From CAYUYV01 sp964522525 (GTDB lineage: Bacteria > Pseudomonadota > Alphaproteobacteria > JAJFIK01), in the NCBI GenBank assembly GCA_964522525.1, contig CAZFWG010000006.1, positions 29,731 through 93,730 of the forward strand: a stretch of DNA of 64,000 bases, written 5' to 3'. Both the position numbers and the translations under genes were made by a program. The notes beneath the pieces are model-generated. The model made no database searches. It saw nothing but the letters and a program-made list of their open reading frames with translations, and was not told where the DNA came from. Numbering within the stretch: position 1 is the stretch's first letter; the number at the start of each line of letters is the position of its first letter. Positions 8,060-16,191 of the stretch are shown in pieces.

Positions 8060-8656
8060 GTGTCCGCCATCTACACTCGGTTCCGCAAGGAAGTCGGCAC
8101 GGTGTTCTCGCGCCTGGAAAAGGAACGTCCGGAGGCTGATGCCTATTCCCTGGGGGCTGATGCGGAACGGATCGTGTTCGATGCGTGGCTGGCGGCCTCA
8201 CGCTTCGATGATCTGACGGTCTATGTGCTTGAAGCCTTCAATCCGGGCTATGGCGATTTTTGGATTCTGTTGCTCAGCGAGGCGTTGCGGCGGGCGGACG
8301 AAACCGAGCGGCTCAAAACGCTGTGGCGGGAGGTCATTGCCGGCCGTCGGAAACACTGGGGAGCCAGACTGGCGCGTCCAGCCAAGGAAACCGCCAAAAA
8401 ACGGAAGGAGCTGCGCGACCAATGGGAAGGCCCGTTGGAGCGGCGCTATGGGGATGTGGAGCTTCACTTCTGGCACCAACACGGCACGGGGCTGCCCCGG
8501 GCGCATTTGCTCTGGGCCCTGGAGGCCTACAGCCACGCCCTGATGAAGGGTGCGACCGATACGCGAATCCTGAGCGACGACGCGTTGTGGGCGGAACATC
8601 GCTGGATCGATGATCAGATCGCCGCTGTGCGGGCCGTCGAAGTGTCTGGAGCCTGA
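8060..8656 (+). CDS. Unknown soluble protein, last gene of the CDPS unit
   Basis: The 198-residue product starts with GTG at 8060, six bases after a clean AAGGAG. The sequence is rich in Trp, Arg, Glu and Leu and appears all-helical. It has conserved-looking blocks FNPGYGDFWILLLSEALRRADE and ELHFWHQHGTGLPRAHLLWALEAYSHAL (quoted here only as positions about 55-76 and 132-159). No signal peptide or membrane segment is visible. I cannot assign a family. It ends the unit that begins with the CDPS, so it could be a modifying enzyme or partner protein, or be unrelated. The His-x-His and Trp-His pairs around residue 133-136 are the only hints of a catalytic or metal site. Confidence 0.7.
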   Translation: MSAIYTRFRKEVGTVFSRLEKERPEADAYSLGADAERIVFDAWLAASRFDDLTVYVLEAFNPGYGDFWILLLSEALRRADETERLKTLWREVIAGRRKHWGARLARPAKETAKKRKELRDQWEGPLERRYGDVELHFWHQHGTGLPRAHLLWALEAYSHALMKGATDTRILSDDALWAEHRWIDDQIAAVRAVEVSGA

Positions 8657-8751
8657 GCTGACCATGTCGGATCACGCGCGCCGGCCCCGCGGAGCGCTTT
8701 TGTCCCAGAGCGCCACGAAGGGGGGCTGTTTCCTTTTGAACGGAAAGGACC

Positions 8752-8937
8752 CTAATCCTTGCGCTTCACGCTCGCATGGACCATGAGCCACACAAACAAG
8801 AAGACGTAGCCCCCGGCGATATAGACCAGGGCCTGGCTCTGGGAGATGCCGACGGCCGCCGACCAGCGGCCCGACAACACCGATAGAACGACCAGGACGG
8901 CAGCGAATACGCCAATAACAGCCGTGGTGCGCGTCAT
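8752..8937 (-). CDS. Small two-pass membrane protein
   Basis: A 61-residue frame starts at ATG 8937 with AGGAG about ten bases upstream. It contains two hydrophobic segments (about residues 5-22 and 36-55) separated by a short polar loop, and ends in a basic VKRKD tail. Longer in-frame starts exist, but this one has the better ribosome binding site. It is a lone gene on the minus strand, downstream of the SDR. No family is recognised. Confidence 0.55.
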   Translation of the reverse strand: MTRTTAVIGVFAAVLVVLSVLSGRWSAAVGISQSQALVYIAGGYVFLFVWLMVHASVKRKD

Positions 8938-9021
8938 TTGCGGGTATCTCCTGCAATCACTTGAAGGGCTACTATGCCATTTCATACGTTGAAGTGGCAT
9001 GACCGCAAGCGCGGCCAATCG

Positions 9022-9747
9022 TCACCAATTCTCCTTAAACGGACGAACATCAAGCTCGTGGGTCCAGGCGCTCGGGGGTTGGATATGCATGTGCCAGAAG
9101 GCCTCCGCAATATCGTCCGGATTGAGCGTACCGTCCGTACCAAGCCGATCCAGATATTCGCCAAAACGGGCCCGCACCATGTCGCCATTGATCACGCCAT
9201 CGACGATGACATGCCCCACATGAACGCCTTTCGGCCCATATTCCCGGGCGAGTGACTGGGCAAGATTGCGTAGCGCGCCCTTGGCCGAGGCGAAATGGGC
9301 AAAATTGGGCTTGCCCCGCAAGGAACCGGAGGCGCCCGTGAACAGGAGGCTGCCATGACCCTGGGCCTCGAGCCGGGGCAGGGCGGCCTTTGCCGTATGG
9401 AAACCGCCCAGGCAGCAGATGCGCCAGAACCTCTCGAAAGTGTCCGCATCCAGATCCGCAAACGGAATGATGGCGTTGTTGCCCGCATTGTAGAGGACGG
9501 CGCCCAAGGGGCCGGCCGCATCGGCCTGGGCGAACAGGGCCTCAACATCTTCCGGCTTCGTCACATCGGCGATGCAGGCCTCGGCCGATCCGTCGGCATC
9601 CCGGATCTCATCAACGATCATCTCAAGTTTGCTCTGTGTACGGCCGGAAACCACGACATGGAGCCCGCCCCGCGCGAAGCGGCGGGCCAGTGCCCCACCC
9701 AGTCCGCGGGAAGCCCCAACACCCAATACAACGGCAACGGAAGACAT
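9022..9747 (-). CDS. SDR-fold protein lacking the catalytic tyrosine
   Basis: The 241-residue product has a clear SDR Rossmann start (GVGASRGLGGALARRFA), the YNAGN motif and LLFTGASGSLRG with the usual serine. The active-site helix, however, reads FAHFASAKGALRNLAQSLAREYG: Phe152 stands where the catalytic tyrosine of YxxxK should be, while the lysine (Lys156) is kept. The downstream HVGHVIVDGVING is typical of one SDR branch that I recall as sharing this substitution. ATG 9747 has GAGGAG upstream. A regulatory, binding or non-classical redox role is possible. The gene lies 42 bp after the quinone/enone reductase fragment on the same strand, likely in an operon. Confidence 0.87.
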   Translation of the reverse strand: MSSVAVVLGVGASRGLGGALARRFARGGLHVVVSGRTQSKLEMIVDEIRDADGSAEACIADVTKPEDVEALFAQADAAGPLGAVLYNAGNNAIIPFADLDADTFERFWRICCLGGFHTAKAALPRLEAQGHGSLLFTGASGSLRGKPNFAHFASAKGALRNLAQSLAREYGPKGVHVGHVIVDGVINGDMVRARFGEYLDRLGTDGTLNPDDIAEAFWHMHIQPPSAWTHELDVRPFKENW

Positions 9748-9789
9748 GGACACTCCTCTTTTCTTTTGCTTTTGCTCACATGGGGATGT

Positions 9790-10401
9790 CTACGCAACAG
9801 GCAAGGGCGGGTCGGCAAGCTTGAGAAGCTGCTTGCCCATGTTGCGGCCCTCGAACAGCCGATTGAGGGTGTCGGGAGCATGTTCCAGACCCTCGACGAC
9901 GTCTTCTGCATAGCGGATATCACCGGCGCCGACCCATTGGAAAAGCTGTTGGACCGCTTCGCCAAAGCGGGCCTGGTAGTCGAGCACAATGAAGCCTTCC
10001 ATACGGGCCCGTTGGATGACCAGGTTCATGTAGGTGCGGGGGCCGGGGGGCAGTTCCTCCATTGTGTAGCCTGAAGAGATACCGCCGCACAGAACGACGC
10101 GGGCATTCCGTGCAATGAACATCAAGGCCTGTTCCAGGATCGGACCACCAACATTGTCGAAATAGATGTCGATGCCCGTGGGGGCTTCCTCGTGAATCCG
10201 CGTGGCGACATTCTCGGCCTTATAGTCGATACAGGCATCAAAGCCCGCGACATCCCGGGCCCAGGCGCATTTCTCCTGCCCGCCGGCGATGCCGATCACC
10301 TTGCCCGCACCGGCGAGCCTCGCGATCTGGCCCGCGACCGATCCGGTGGCGCCGGCGGCGCCCGAGACCAGCACCACATCGCCCTTTTTCGGTTGGCCGA
10401 T
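9790..10401 (-). CDS. NADP-dependent MDR oxidoreductase (CurA/PTGR-like), 5' end in gap
   Basis: About 204 C-terminal residues of a medium-chain reductase are present, running into the N gap. The nucleotide-binding site is VLVSGAAGATGSVAGQIARL, followed by the family-specific DIYFDNVGGPILEQAL and VVLCGGISSGY. These match the zinc-independent NADPH-dependent enone/prostaglandin reductase (CurA, YncB) branch, which normally has about 335-345 residues. Roughly 130-140 N-terminal residues are therefore missing in the gap. The frame is open up to the last known base (IGQPKKGDVV). It precedes the atypical SDR in transcription order. Confidence 0.87.
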   Translation of the reverse strand: MGQPKKGDVVLVSGAAGATGSVAGQIARLAGAGKVIGIAGGQEKCAWARDVAGFDACIDYKAENVATRIHEEAPTGIDIYFDNVGGPILEQALMFIARNARVVLCGGISSGYTMEELPPGPRTYMNLVIQRARMEGFIVLDYQARFGEAVQQLFQWVGAGDIRYAEDVVEGLEHAPDTLNRLFEGRNMGKQLLKLADPPLPVA

Positions 10402-10501
10402 NNNNNNNNNNNNNNNNNNNNNNNNNNNNNNNNNNNNNNNNNNNNNNNNNNNNNNNNNNNNNNNNNNNNNNNNNNNNNNNNNNNNNNNNNNNNNNNNNNN
10501 N
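10402..10501. other. Assembly gap of 100 N
   Basis: Exactly 100 Ns separate two unrelated flanks. The sequence on each side shows no shared overlap, so this is a true gap of unknown length. It must hide at least about 400 bp of the reductase N-terminus and the last 25-30 codons of the SMP-30 gene. Confidence 0.98.
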
Positions 10502-11291
10502 CTTCCTGATCCGGGGAAAGATGATGGCGCGCCGTGGTGATGAACAGGTGGTTCATGTCAGGCCCGCCGAAGGTGCACGATGTCACGTTGGAAACGGGCA
10601 GGGTGATGCGATCGACGACCGTGCCCGCCGGAGAGACATCGAACACACAGGCGCCGCCGAAACTTGCCACCCAGAGATGGCCGCGCACATCCACGGTCAT
10701 ACCGTCCGGATAGCCTTGTTCCGGATCCAGCACGAGAAACACTTTCTTGTTTGTGATCGCGCCGTCCTGCGCCATGTCATAGGCGTAAATGGTCCGGTTT
10801 GTGGAATCCGTGAGATAGAGCGTATGCCCGTCGGGGGAAAATGTCGGGCCGTTGGTCACCGCACCGACGGCATCCATATGGGCCCACTGACCTTCCGGAG
10901 ACAGACGATAAAGGGATCCTGTCGGTGCCGTTTCTTTGTCATCCATGGAACCGAACCAGAACGCGCCATAGGGGCCGGCCTTGCCGTCATTGAAGCGGTT
11001 GTCCGGCAGGTCCGCCTCGGGCGCGGACAGGGAGGTGATTTTGGCCCCCGTCTCGTCGCAGATGGCGAGGGAGCGCTCATAGGCGCCGATGAAACCGCCG
11101 TGCCGGCGGGGCGCGAAACTGCACAAGGCTTCGGGCAAAAAATAGGTCGTGGTCTCGCCGGAGGGCCAGCACGTCCGGAACAGAAGCGCGTTCTTGATGT
11201 CGACCCAGTAGACCGCGTCGTCCTCGGGCATCCAGACCGGACACTCACCGAGCCCGGCGCGGGCATCACAAAGGCAATAGGGCTGTTCCAT
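10502..11291 (-). CDS. SMP-30/gluconolactonase family protein, 3' end in gap
   Basis: About 263 residues of a six-bladed propeller lactonase are visible from ATG 11291. Metal-site and family motifs are present: GLGECPVW (Glu ligand), NDGKAGPYGAFWFGSMD, NGPTFSPDG (Asn ligand), GYPDGMTVDVRGHLWVA (Asp ligand) and TSCTFGGPDMNHLFITT. The family is normally about 290 residues, so the end is lost in the gap. Members hydrolyse sugar lactones or act as regucalcin-like calcium proteins. Its role here is probably in sugar acid catabolism. Confidence 0.9.
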
Positions 11292-11376
11292 GGTGCGTCT
11301 TCCGTTGGGCAAGGAGCCCGTGAGTCTACGGAGTTTTCACCGGGGCACAAGCGATCGGCGTAGGGATCGGTGATTC

Positions 11377-12075
11377 CTATCGGGTCACATAGAGAAACGA
11401 TCCGCCCGCCAAGCGGGGCAGAACGTCATTGACCTTGCCCAGTTCGATCGCCGGGCATCCCCAACTGCGGCCCAGGATTTCCCGGTTTGGGCTCACATAG
11501 GGCGCACCATGAATGACAATGGCCCTTTCGATGGCCCGGTCATTGGTGGGCTCCAGGCCCTTGAGGCGCAGGGACAGGCCATGTTTGCCGTAATAGGTCG
11601 TGCCGGTCACATAGGCGCCAAGGGATGTCATGTGGGAATCAAGCTCATTGGAAAAAACATCCGCATAGCCATCATGGTTCCGGTCGGACCCCTGACCATG
11701 GGCCACCAGCAGGGCCTCGTGGGTGCCCGTTTCCAGATCCAGGATGAACAGGCGCGGTTCCATGGAATGGCGGGACAGATCCGCAATGGTGAGATAGCGG
11801 GTCTCTTTCACATGTTCCGCATGGGCCCGAAACGCGGCCCAGGCCTTGGCCAGCAGGTCATGGGGGATGGGCGTGATCTCGGTATAGCTGACCGTTTCGA
11901 GGTCCCGCGTATCGAGAAATTTGGGCACGGGCACCGCGGAGGCCGGTACGGCGCCCAAGGCCGCGATCACAAGACCCGCCGCAAGCCTGCCTGTGCCCGC
12001 CCGAAGGGCACGGGTGATGGTCAACGGTTTGGACAAGGGCGTGCTCGTGTTCAGGATCACGAAGGGCCTCCACAT
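11377..12075 (-). CDS. Exported murein L,D-transpeptidase-like protein
   Basis: The 232-residue product has a hydrophobic N-terminal export signal ending near ASA-VPVPK. Its C-terminal half holds the catalytic signature of L,D-transpeptidases: AIVIHGAPYVSPNREILGRSWGCPAIE, with His, Gly, Ser and the nucleophile Cys in the SWGCPA turn (about residue 208). The arrangement fits the YkuD_2-type (PF13645) branch rather than the classic YkuD domain. It would act in the periplasm on peptidoglycan cross-links. ATG 12075 is preferred over a TTG three codons upstream. No operon partner is close. Confidence 0.85.
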   Translation of the reverse strand: MWRPFVILNTSTPLSKPLTITRALRAGTGRLAAGLVIAALGAVPASAVPVPKFLDTRDLETVSYTEITPIPHDLLAKAWAAFRAHAEHVKETRYLTIADLSRHSMEPRLFILDLETGTHEALLVAHGQGSDRNHDGYADVFSNELDSHMTSLGAYVTGTTYYGKHGLSLRLKGLEPTNDRAIERAIVIHGAPYVSPNREILGRSWGCPAIELGKVNDVLPRLAGGSFLYVTR

Positions 12076-12220
12076 GGATCTCAAGACCTATTCTCGTTTC
12101 TCCCGAACACGGATCGCGCCATCTCGGGCATTTGTCAACCGAGTATAACATGTTGATTGTAGGCGGCCGTGAGCGGCGCGGGGCCGGTCTGCCACGGCCG
12201 CCGCACTCATTGACCCCAAT

Positions 12221-12871
12221 TCATTGACGGCGCGTGGCTTTGGTCTCTTTGGCCATCATGGTCTTGGCCTCGGCCACATGTTCGGCGAGGCTCGCTGACC
12301 AGCCCTCGAAAATCTTTTCCACGTCGCCCCATTTGCTCAGGAAATTGCGGTGGTTGAGGAAGCGCCGACCGGACGCCTCGTCCTGGATCGCGACCAGCAG
12401 GGTGTCCGTTTGGGAATCCCGGAACTCGCTCTGCATGGCGGCCTGACCCACATCGATCGAGAATTTGATGGCCGCTGTCGAGATCACATTGCTGCCCGGT
12501 GAGCCCGAATTAAGGTTTGTCACCCGGACCTGGAGGTCGAGCACGCCGGGGCCGGCCTCCTCGGCAAGAGCGAGCTGTTCCGACAGCGCGCCTTCCAGGG
12601 CCTCGGTCAAGGTCTGCTTGAGTCGGGCCTTGTCCTCATCCGAAATGGTGTCGAAGGCCTCCATATTGCCCCAGAACTGCACGGGCAGGATGCGGACCGA
12701 GGCGTAGTCCTCCAAATCGGCGCCGGGTCGGGCATAGACCGCCGTGAAGTCGTTCGACATCACCATTTTCAGCTCGGAAATGTCCGAGGCGAAGGGTTCG
12801 TTCGAGGGATTGAGCTGGGCGCAGCCCGCGCAGAGCGCCGCACCGACGAGAAGCGAGAGAAACCGAGACAT
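12221..12871 (-). CDS. Lipoprotein, DUF3313-like
   Basis: The 216-residue product starts MSRFLSLLVGAALCAGCAQL. This is a short signal with a lipobox (LCAGC), so the mature protein is probably lipid-anchored at Cys17. The body (ADLEDYASVRILPVQFWG, alternating strands, VLDLQVRVTNLN, DEASGRRFL) resembles DUF3313 lipoproteins of unknown function. The open frame continues upstream to 12940, but this start is required by the signal peptide. The promoter region runs into the 55-bp duplicated assembly end, so it is really contiguous with the ArsR region. Confidence 0.8.
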   Translation of the reverse strand: MSRFLSLLVGAALCAGCAQLNPSNEPFASDISELKMVMSNDFTAVYARPGADLEDYASVRILPVQFWGNMEAFDTISDEDKARLKQTLTEALEGALSEQLALAEEAGPGVLDLQVRVTNLNSGSPGSNVISTAAIKFSIDVGQAAMQSEFRDSQTDTLLVAIQDEASGRRFLNHRNFLSKWGDVEKIFEGWSASLAEHVAEAKTMMAKETKATRRQ

Positions 12872-12907
12872 CAAAAACACCCCACCTGGCCAAGATTGAT
12901 GCTTCAC

Positions 12908-12962
12908 ATGGTAACGGGCGGGGCGGGGTGTCTCGTTCACGTTCCGGCGATGGTTCCCTAGG
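12908..12962 (+). repeat. Left copy of 55-bp duplicated contig end
   Basis: These 55 bases are identical to 13063-13117 on the other side of the N gap. The length and the position exactly at the gap edge indicate an unmerged k-mer overlap between contigs, not a biological repeat. Confidence 0.95.
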
Positions 12963-13062
12963 NNNNNNNNNNNNNNNNNNNNNNNNNNNNNNNNNNNNNN
13001 NNNNNNNNNNNNNNNNNNNNNNNNNNNNNNNNNNNNNNNNNNNNNNNNNNNNNNNNNNNNNN
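12963..13062. other. Artefactual 100-N gap
   Basis: One hundred Ns are inserted between two copies of the same 55 bases. Removing 155 bases would restore a continuous sequence. The true interval between the lipoprotein and arsR genes is therefore about 180 bp and not 333 bp. Confidence 0.95.
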
Positions 13063-13117
13063 ATGGTAACGGGCGGGGCGGGGTGTCTCGTTCACGTTCC
13101 GGCGATGGTTCCCTAGG
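13063..13117 (+). repeat. Right copy of 55-bp duplicated contig end
   Basis: Identical to 12908-12962. See the left copy. It holds no gene. The sequence after it (13118-13204) is the leader of the ArsR-family gene. Confidence 0.95.
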
Positions 13118-13204
13118 GTCCGGCCGCCGGAAGTCCGCTTTGCCAATGCGCAGCTAGATGGCTGCCTTTATTGACTCCCAGAAAGGCTCGCGTTATGCAG
13201 CCTC

Positions 13205-13543
13205 ATGGCTACCTATTCGTCACACCTCCCAACCATCTTCGGGGCGCTCTCTGACCCAACACGCTTGGCTGTTGTGTCCCAGCTGCTTGAGGGCCCTGCT
13301 TCGGTTTCGTCCTTGGCCGAACCGCATGGAATGGCGCGTCAGTCGTTCATGAAGCACCTCAAGGTGCTGGAAGCTGCCGGGGTCGTCCGCTCAACAAAAA
13401 AGGGCCGTGTAAGAACTGTTGCACTCAGACCGAACGCCTTGGCGCAGGTTGAAGACTGGGCAAGTCTGCATCGTGCACGTGTCGAAAGCGAATTGGATCG
13501 CCTCGGAGAATTTCTCAAAACGGAGACCGGGAATGACAGATGA
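13205..13543 (+). CDS. ArsR-family HTH regulator
   Basis: The 112-residue product is a winged helix-turn-helix protein: FGALSDPTRLAVVSQLLEGPASVSSLAE, then MARQSFMKHLKVLEAAGVVRSTKKGRVRTVAL with the recognition helix and the wing. It lacks the CxC metal motif of metal sensors. It belongs to the branch found next to AHSA1/SRPBCC genes, and the next gene overlaps it by 11 bp and is of that type. These pairs are usually autoregulated. Codon use here (CGT, GTT, CCA, more A/T third positions) is softer than in the neighbours, suggesting acquisition from elsewhere. Confidence 0.9.
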   Translation: MATYSSHLPTIFGALSDPTRLAVVSQLLEGPASVSSLAEPHGMARQSFMKHLKVLEAAGVVRSTKKGRVRTVALRPNALAQVEDWASLHRARVESELDRLGEFLKTETGNDR

Positions 13544-13988
13544 ACAGCCACGTGCAGACAGCTTTGAAATAGAACGCTTTTATCCGAATTCCCGTGACCA
13601 TGTCTGGGCGGCATGGGCTGATCGCGAGAGGAAGTCCAAATGGTTCGGGAATGGCCTCACCGAGATGGACTTTCGTGTCGGAGGTGTCGAACGCGGAGCC
13701 TTCAGCAACGACATGGGCGAACACAGGAAAGAAGCGACGTTCTTCGACATCAAGGAAAAGTCCCGCATCATCTACGCTTACTCCATGGCCATGAACGGAA
13801 CCGTCCACACGATTTCACTTGCGACGGTTCTATTTGAAGACGAAGGCGATGGAACTCGACTAACCTATAAGGAACAGATGTGCGTTATTCCTCCAAGTGA
13901 CGGTGCAGAGGGTCGGAAACACGGATGGGGCGCGTTGCTGGATCGGTTGCATTCGTATTTGTCTGATGACTCGGTTCCCGCCAAGTAA
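13533..13988 (+). CDS. AHSA1/SRPBCC domain protein
   Basis: The 151-residue product has the START-like fold of the activator-of-Hsp90-homolog family: ERFYPNSRDHVWAAWADRERKSKWFG, the glycine turn DFRVGGVERGAF, and a closing helix HGWGALLDRLHSYL. These small proteins have a deep hydrophobic cavity and bind unknown ligands. It is translationally coupled to the ArsR regulator (11-bp overlap), the common arrangement for this pair. The gene shares the lower GC and different codon use of its partner. Confidence 0.88.
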   Translation: MTDEQPRADSFEIERFYPNSRDHVWAAWADRERKSKWFGNGLTEMDFRVGGVERGAFSNDMGEHRKEATFFDIKEKSRIIYAYSMAMNGTVHTISLATVLFEDEGDGTRLTYKEQMCVIPPSDGAEGRKHGWGALLDRLHSYLSDDSVPAK

Positions 13989-14351
13989 GTAGGGTTCCAG
14001 GTCCCCGCTCATCTTATGCAGCCATTCGCTGCATCCTGACGAAGGCGAGGTTGGGCTTAAGGCCGCCGCTCACCGTAGACCGGACCAACGACTGATTCCG
14101 GCGATTCGTACTAAACGCCGGCCGACCGATTTTGGGCGTTTATCGCCTAACCCACCCGGGGCCTGCTTGGGTTAGGAAAGGGCAGTTGCGGAACGAGCCG
14201 ATTGACTAAGTTTCGTCCAATTTTGAACTTTGAACCTGGTAGGTGTCCGCGTCACAGTTCGAACAGGATTTGCGCAGGTGTTCCATGACCAGCACACAAG
14301 ATCAGCTGGAACTAAACATCTAAAGGGGCACGTTTTTCCCGGTCCGATACA
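13989..14351. other. Intergenic stretch without a recognisable gene
   Basis: The 363 bases between the AHSA1 and ATP-grasp genes have no credible coding frame on either strand and a looser composition than the flanks. A short imperfect palindrome (ATGCAGCCATTCGCTGCAT, 14017-14035) may be a weak hairpin downstream of AHSA1. The rest looks like decayed sequence at the edge of the ArsR/AHSA1 insert. I see nothing else in it. Confidence 0.5.
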
Positions 14352-15500
14352 TCATTCGGTCAGGGGATAGCGTTCAACGGCACGCAGTTCCTTGATGTAC
14401 TCGCCCACGACCTGCCACCAGGGCATGGGCTTGAAGCCGCGTTTCCGGTTCTCGAAGCCGATGCGATAAAGCAGGGCATACTGATCGGCGAGGCTCTTAT
14501 AGGCGTTCCACAGAGAACTGGTGCTGTCCCAGATATGGGTCGCTTCCGCGCCCGCGCCGTTGATCTCGATGATCAGGAAATTCTCGCCCCGCTGAAGATC
14601 CTCCAGGGTCGGAAAACGCACATCGAACCGACCGAAATAGAACTCGGGGATGGCCTGGGCGATCCGCTCGAAGGCCTCTGTCATTGCCGGCGTGATGTAG
14701 TCCCCGCCATCCTTGAAAATGGTTCCCCGGCTGTGGCTCCCGGCAAACGCCAGGCGAAAGGGTTTGCCCTCGGGTAGGATGAGATCCAGGTGATCCGCAT
14801 GCCGCGGCAAATAGACGGCGGCCATGCGCCCGGCCCTTGGATCCCTCTCAATCAGTTCCTTCAGCGTGGAGATGCCATCGCCCACCACATAGGGGAAATA
14901 TTTGAGTGTCAGGGAGTAAAGCCGGCCCTTCTTTTCACTCGGCAGGCGGACATAGAATACACCGGCTTCCGCTTCGTACGGAATAAAGGCCTGGAGCACG
15001 ACAAGCCGGCCGCGCGGGAACCCGGCCATGTAGTCGCGCAACTCCTCAGGGGTCTTTGCAAGACGGACGCCCGCCCCCCGGCTGCCCACATCGGGTTTTG
15101 CGACAATGGGCCAGCCCAGATTGTCCGCCTCGATACGATCGAGCGCCTGACGCCACAACACGTCGAGATCGACCTCCGGAGGCATGGGAATGCCGGCGTA
15201 GGGGGAAATGAGCGCGCGCGCTTGCGGGTCGGTGATCGTGTCGAGGACATCGAGTTTCGACTCCCCGATCAGGCCGCCGGCCGGAAACATCGGATTGGAA
15301 ATTGTCGGCAACGTAAGGCCGCGATAGCGCAGGCCCAGAAGCGCCCATTGCACGAAGAGCGGGAAATAGAAGAAACCCGGCCGCCAAAGCTCGAATTTGG
15401 ATAGGACGGGGGCGGATTTTTCCAGGGGCGGAAGGCCGCCATGCATGCCGCCCTTGTGGAAGTGGCTGGTATCGCCAGAGCAGGTTATCGGCTTGTCCAT
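14352..15500 (-). CDS. ATP-grasp domain protein
   Basis: The 382-residue product has an unusual N-terminal part with a hydrophobic, aromatic stretch (PGFFYFPLFVQWALLGLRYRG), then an ATP-grasp fold. The nucleotide-binding lysine lies in PIVAKPDVGSRGAGVRLAKT, the substrate/ATP region around VVLQAFIPYEAEAGVFYVRLP, and the metal-binding end is FLIIEINGAGAEATHIWD. It ligates an acid to an amine or thiol at the cost of ATP, but no substrate can be read. Its ATG shares one base with the stop of the DedA-family gene before it, so the two are coupled. A membrane-associated reaction with a lipid-related substrate is a fair guess. Confidence 0.83.
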   Translation of the reverse strand: MDKPITCSGDTSHFHKGGMHGGLPPLEKSAPVLSKFELWRPGFFYFPLFVQWALLGLRYRGLTLPTISNPMFPAGGLIGESKLDVLDTITDPQARALISPYAGIPMPPEVDLDVLWRQALDRIEADNLGWPIVAKPDVGSRGAGVRLAKTPEELRDYMAGFPRGRLVVLQAFIPYEAEAGVFYVRLPSEKKGRLYSLTLKYFPYVVGDGISTLKELIERDPRAGRMAAVYLPRHADHLDLILPEGKPFRLAFAGSHSRGTIFKDGGDYITPAMTEAFERIAQAIPEFYFGRFDVRFPTLEDLQRGENFLIIEINGAGAEATHIWDSTSSLWNAYKSLADQYALLYRIGFENRKRGFKPMPWWQVVGEYIKELRAVERYPLTE

Positions 15501-16111
15501 CACGCGCCGGCTCCATTCGACTCCGATCCGGCGACGCGTTTGGCGATCAGTCGGGGAAGAACGACCGCCGCGGCCAAAAGGGTCAGCCCCACGATCCAGC
15601 TCCAATTGCCCAGATACTCAACAGCCGCCTGGCCGGAACTGTAGACGAGGCCGAAAAAGACGGTCGTCCAGACGGCCGCCGCGACGATCGCGATCAGGGC
15701 GAAACGCACAAAGGAAACCCGGAAGAACCCGCTGGCGGTATAGGTCGGCAGGCGCAGGCCCGGAACGGACCTTGCGCCGAACAGGGTGAGGATCAATCGC
15801 TGGTCGAGCCATTTTCGCCCCTGGCGCAGGCGTTTCAGGCCGATCTTGCGCCTGAGCCAGGCCCGGCCAGCGGCCACATAGCCCAAGCCGTAAAGCCCAA
15901 GATCACCGCAGATAATGCCCACATAGAGGGCGGACAGGGCAACGCCCGGATGCACAAGGCCTTCCGCGGCCATCACGCCCGCGCCGACCGTTGCGGCATC
16001 TTCCAGGATGAAGGTGGCCGCGATGATCGCCAGAAACAGGAACACAGGGTTCTCGGCCATCTGGCGGAACCATTCGATCAGCATGTCGCTGGATTCTTCG
16101 CCCATGCCCAT
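15500..16111 (-). CDS. DedA/SNARE-associated family membrane protein
   Basis: The 203-residue product has the DedA layout: a re-entrant N-terminal region with the conserved acidic residue (FILEDAATVGAGVMAAEG), a second segment (VGIICGDLGLYGLGYVAAGR), the FGARSVPGLRLPTYTASGFFRV signature (the F-x-R-x-x-P-G-x-R motif) and two C-terminal membrane helices. DedA proteins act in undecaprenyl phosphate or phospholipid transport between membrane leaflets. It is the first gene of a two-gene unit with the ATP-grasp protein. The start could also be ATG at 16105 or 16084. Confidence 0.88.
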   Translation of the reverse strand: MGMGEESSDMLIEWFRQMAENPVFLFLAIIAATFILEDAATVGAGVMAAEGLVHPGVALSALYVGIICGDLGLYGLGYVAAGRAWLRRKIGLKRLRQGRKWLDQRLILTLFGARSVPGLRLPTYTASGFFRVSFVRFALIAIVAAAVWTTVFFGLVYSSGQAAVEYLGNWSWIVGLTLLAAAVVLPRLIAKRVAGSESNGAGA

Positions 16112-16191
16112 GGTGTGCCTGTCTCTTTGTTGATCCCCCAGCGGTTTGCCGTGGAGATGGTGAGTTTGAGCCTAGACCGAGTCCCTGGGGC

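Noticed and set aside
13193..14023. 10-bp direct repeat TTATGCAGCC at 13193-13202 and 14014-14023 as transposon or attachment-site duplication
   Set aside because: A chance 10-base match within about 850 bp is not rare, no terminal inverted repeats or recombinase are present.
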